DNA of 21,399 bases from a virus. The notes under the pieces were generated by a model. That model worked only from the letters and a program-made list of their open reading frames with translations, was not told where the DNA came from and did no database searches. Positions 20,591-21,399 of this stretch are shown here, piece after piece. Positions within the stretch are counted from its first letter, which is position 1; every line of letters starts with the position of its first letter. The DNA lies in the IMG/VR virus record IMGVR_UViG_3300032006_000111, positions 1 to 21,399 of that record; one strand, given 5' to 3'. The position numbers and the translations under genes were made by a program.

Positions 20591-21399
20591 TGGCTATTCT
20601 TTCTTTTGCACAAAGAGCCGAGTATGCATCTGACCTTCCTACATCTGTTTTGGAAGCAGTAGCTAAAGGGGAACCTCCTCCAGGACCATATGCTGCAGCC
20701 ACAGATCTTGTTGGGTCATTGCCTGCAGGTGCAGAGCTAGGCATAAGAAATAGATTTAAGAAAAATAAAGCCGTACTAGATCAGAAACGAAAAGCAGAAG
20801 AAGAAAATCAAAAGTTAGGATTAAAAGCTCCTCCTGAACCAGATATAGTTTCAAAGATTGTAGCAGAGTCACGAGGAGGTGGAGAGGAGTCTCCGTTTGC
20901 AGGGGGACAAGAACAAGGACTTTCGCAGGGAGAGCTTCCAGTACAAAATGTATCTAGTGGTGGTATAGTTGGCTTATCGAATGGAGGACAGGCCCAGAGT
21001 TATCCTGATCTACCAATTCCTGATAGTATTTGGAATCGTGCTATGGAGGACGAGACATTTGCTAACGAGTTTATGACTTTATTAGCAGAAGAGGCCATGG
21101 AGAGTGATCCATCCTTGTTTGAGAATGAAGGTTGGTGGGATCAAACTGCAGGTGCAAGAAATCTTACGTGGGATCTTATTAAACCAGAATCTCCTTGGAC
21201 GAAAGAAGAAGGATTTAATCCTTGGGGTCTCCTAGACTGGGGTGTAATGGGGGCAGGTGCCCTTGGTACAGCGTACTCAGGAGGATTAGCATCTGCACCT
21301 ATATCTGCTGCTCTGGCTTCATATAAGGCCGCCAGAAAAGCTGGTAGGGTTGCGGATGCTGCAAAGGCAGTGGCACAATTGAGTAAACTTGGAACAAGT
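20590..21399 (+). CDS. Unknown virion-type protein with 'GG' motif, 3' end outside window
   Basis: ATG 20590 overlaps the preceding stop by one base (TAATG). The frame stays open to the window end, giving at least 270 residues. It starts 'AILSFAQRAEYASDLPTSVL' and has a basic helical linker (RNRFKKNKAVLDQKRKAEEE). 'SSGGIVGLSNGGQAQ' (about 122-136) is the shared glycine-flanked motif. An acidic region (WNRAMEDETFANEFMTLLAE) is followed by 'WGLLDWGVMGAGALGTAYSG' then 'GLASAPISAALASYKAARKA', a Gly/Ala-rich hydrophobic segment that could cross or insert into a membrane. The architecture matches the 16255 and 18899 proteins, so a candidate internal/ejection protein is inferred. The full length is unknown. 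Confidence 0.6.
   Translation, partial: MAILSFAQRAEYASDLPTSVLEAVAKGEPPPGPYAAATDLVGSLPAGAELGIRNRFKKNKAVLDQKRKAEEENQKLGLKAPPEPDIVSKIVAESRGGGEESPFAGGQEQGLSQGELPVQNVSSGGIVGLSNGGQAQSYPDLPIPDSIWNRAMEDETFANEFMTLLAEEAMESDPSLFENEGWWDQTAGARNLTWDLIKPESPWTKEEGFNPWGLLDWGVMGAGALGTAYSGGLASAPISAALASYKAARKAGRVADAAKAVAQLSKLGTS

Overview
The window is an internal stretch of a tailed double-stranded DNA phage genome. All recognisable genes lie on the + strand, are packed end to end, and encode virion assembly and structure. The order portal, scaffold, major capsid protein, head-to-tail adaptors, tail hub and fibres, then very large Gly/Gln/Met-rich proteins fits a short-tailed (podovirus-like) phage. There is no tail sheath, no long tail-tube cassette and no classic tape measure. 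Protein styles such as the N-terminal 'NTTFSGPVRSENGF' of the gene at 5043, the Trp-rich 'WGRSTWGSGTWG' start of the gene at 8953 and the 'GSFKIDHPLP' fibre C-terminus are ones I associate with uncultured marine phages of alphaproteobacteria (SAR11, SAR116 or roseobacter type). The host is therefore an inference. No integrase, repressor, tRNA, CRISPR, insertion sequence or DNA-replication gene is visible.

Layout. Bases 1-4921 form the head module: the C-terminal part of a portal protein (cut by the window edge), two very small genes (one with a TTG start), a GroES-like co-chaperonin, an acidic coiled-coil scaffold, a conserved unknown, a probable head-decoration or minor capsid protein, and the major capsid protein. 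A hairpin with a T-rich tail (about 4930-4993) follows the capsid gene. Two small putative structural genes come next (5043 and 5661), each preceded by a leader that can fold into hairpins. Bases 6059-9717 hold a translationally coupled run: a P22 gp4-like connector, a small unknown, an SU10-type adaptor, three unknowns or structural proteins, and a protein made of eight 22-residue and five 11-residue repeats. Bases 9714-16253 hold an unknown 417-residue protein, a tail fibre with three internal repeats, a small membrane/coiled-coil protein overlapped in another frame by a second small gene, a large tail hub-like protein carrying three related inserts, and two small tail-associated genes. Bases 16255-21399 hold three large low-complexity proteins, the last cut by the window edge. 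These are candidate internal or ejection proteins.

How the genes work together: scaffold, capsid protein, portal and perhaps the viral GroES build the procapsid. The gp4-like and SU10-like adaptors close the portal and join it to the hub-like protein, and the fibre and repeat proteins decorate the tail. The large C-terminal proteins probably travel inside the virion or tail.

The most unusual signal is a short glycine-flanked motif, roughly G-G-[IL]-[IVM]-[GS]-[LV]-x-x-G-G. It recurs in four otherwise dissimilar proteins of the second half (genes at 9714, 16255 in two copies, 18899 and 20590). This looks like a shared peptide signal used across a set of virion proteins. Its function is not known to me.
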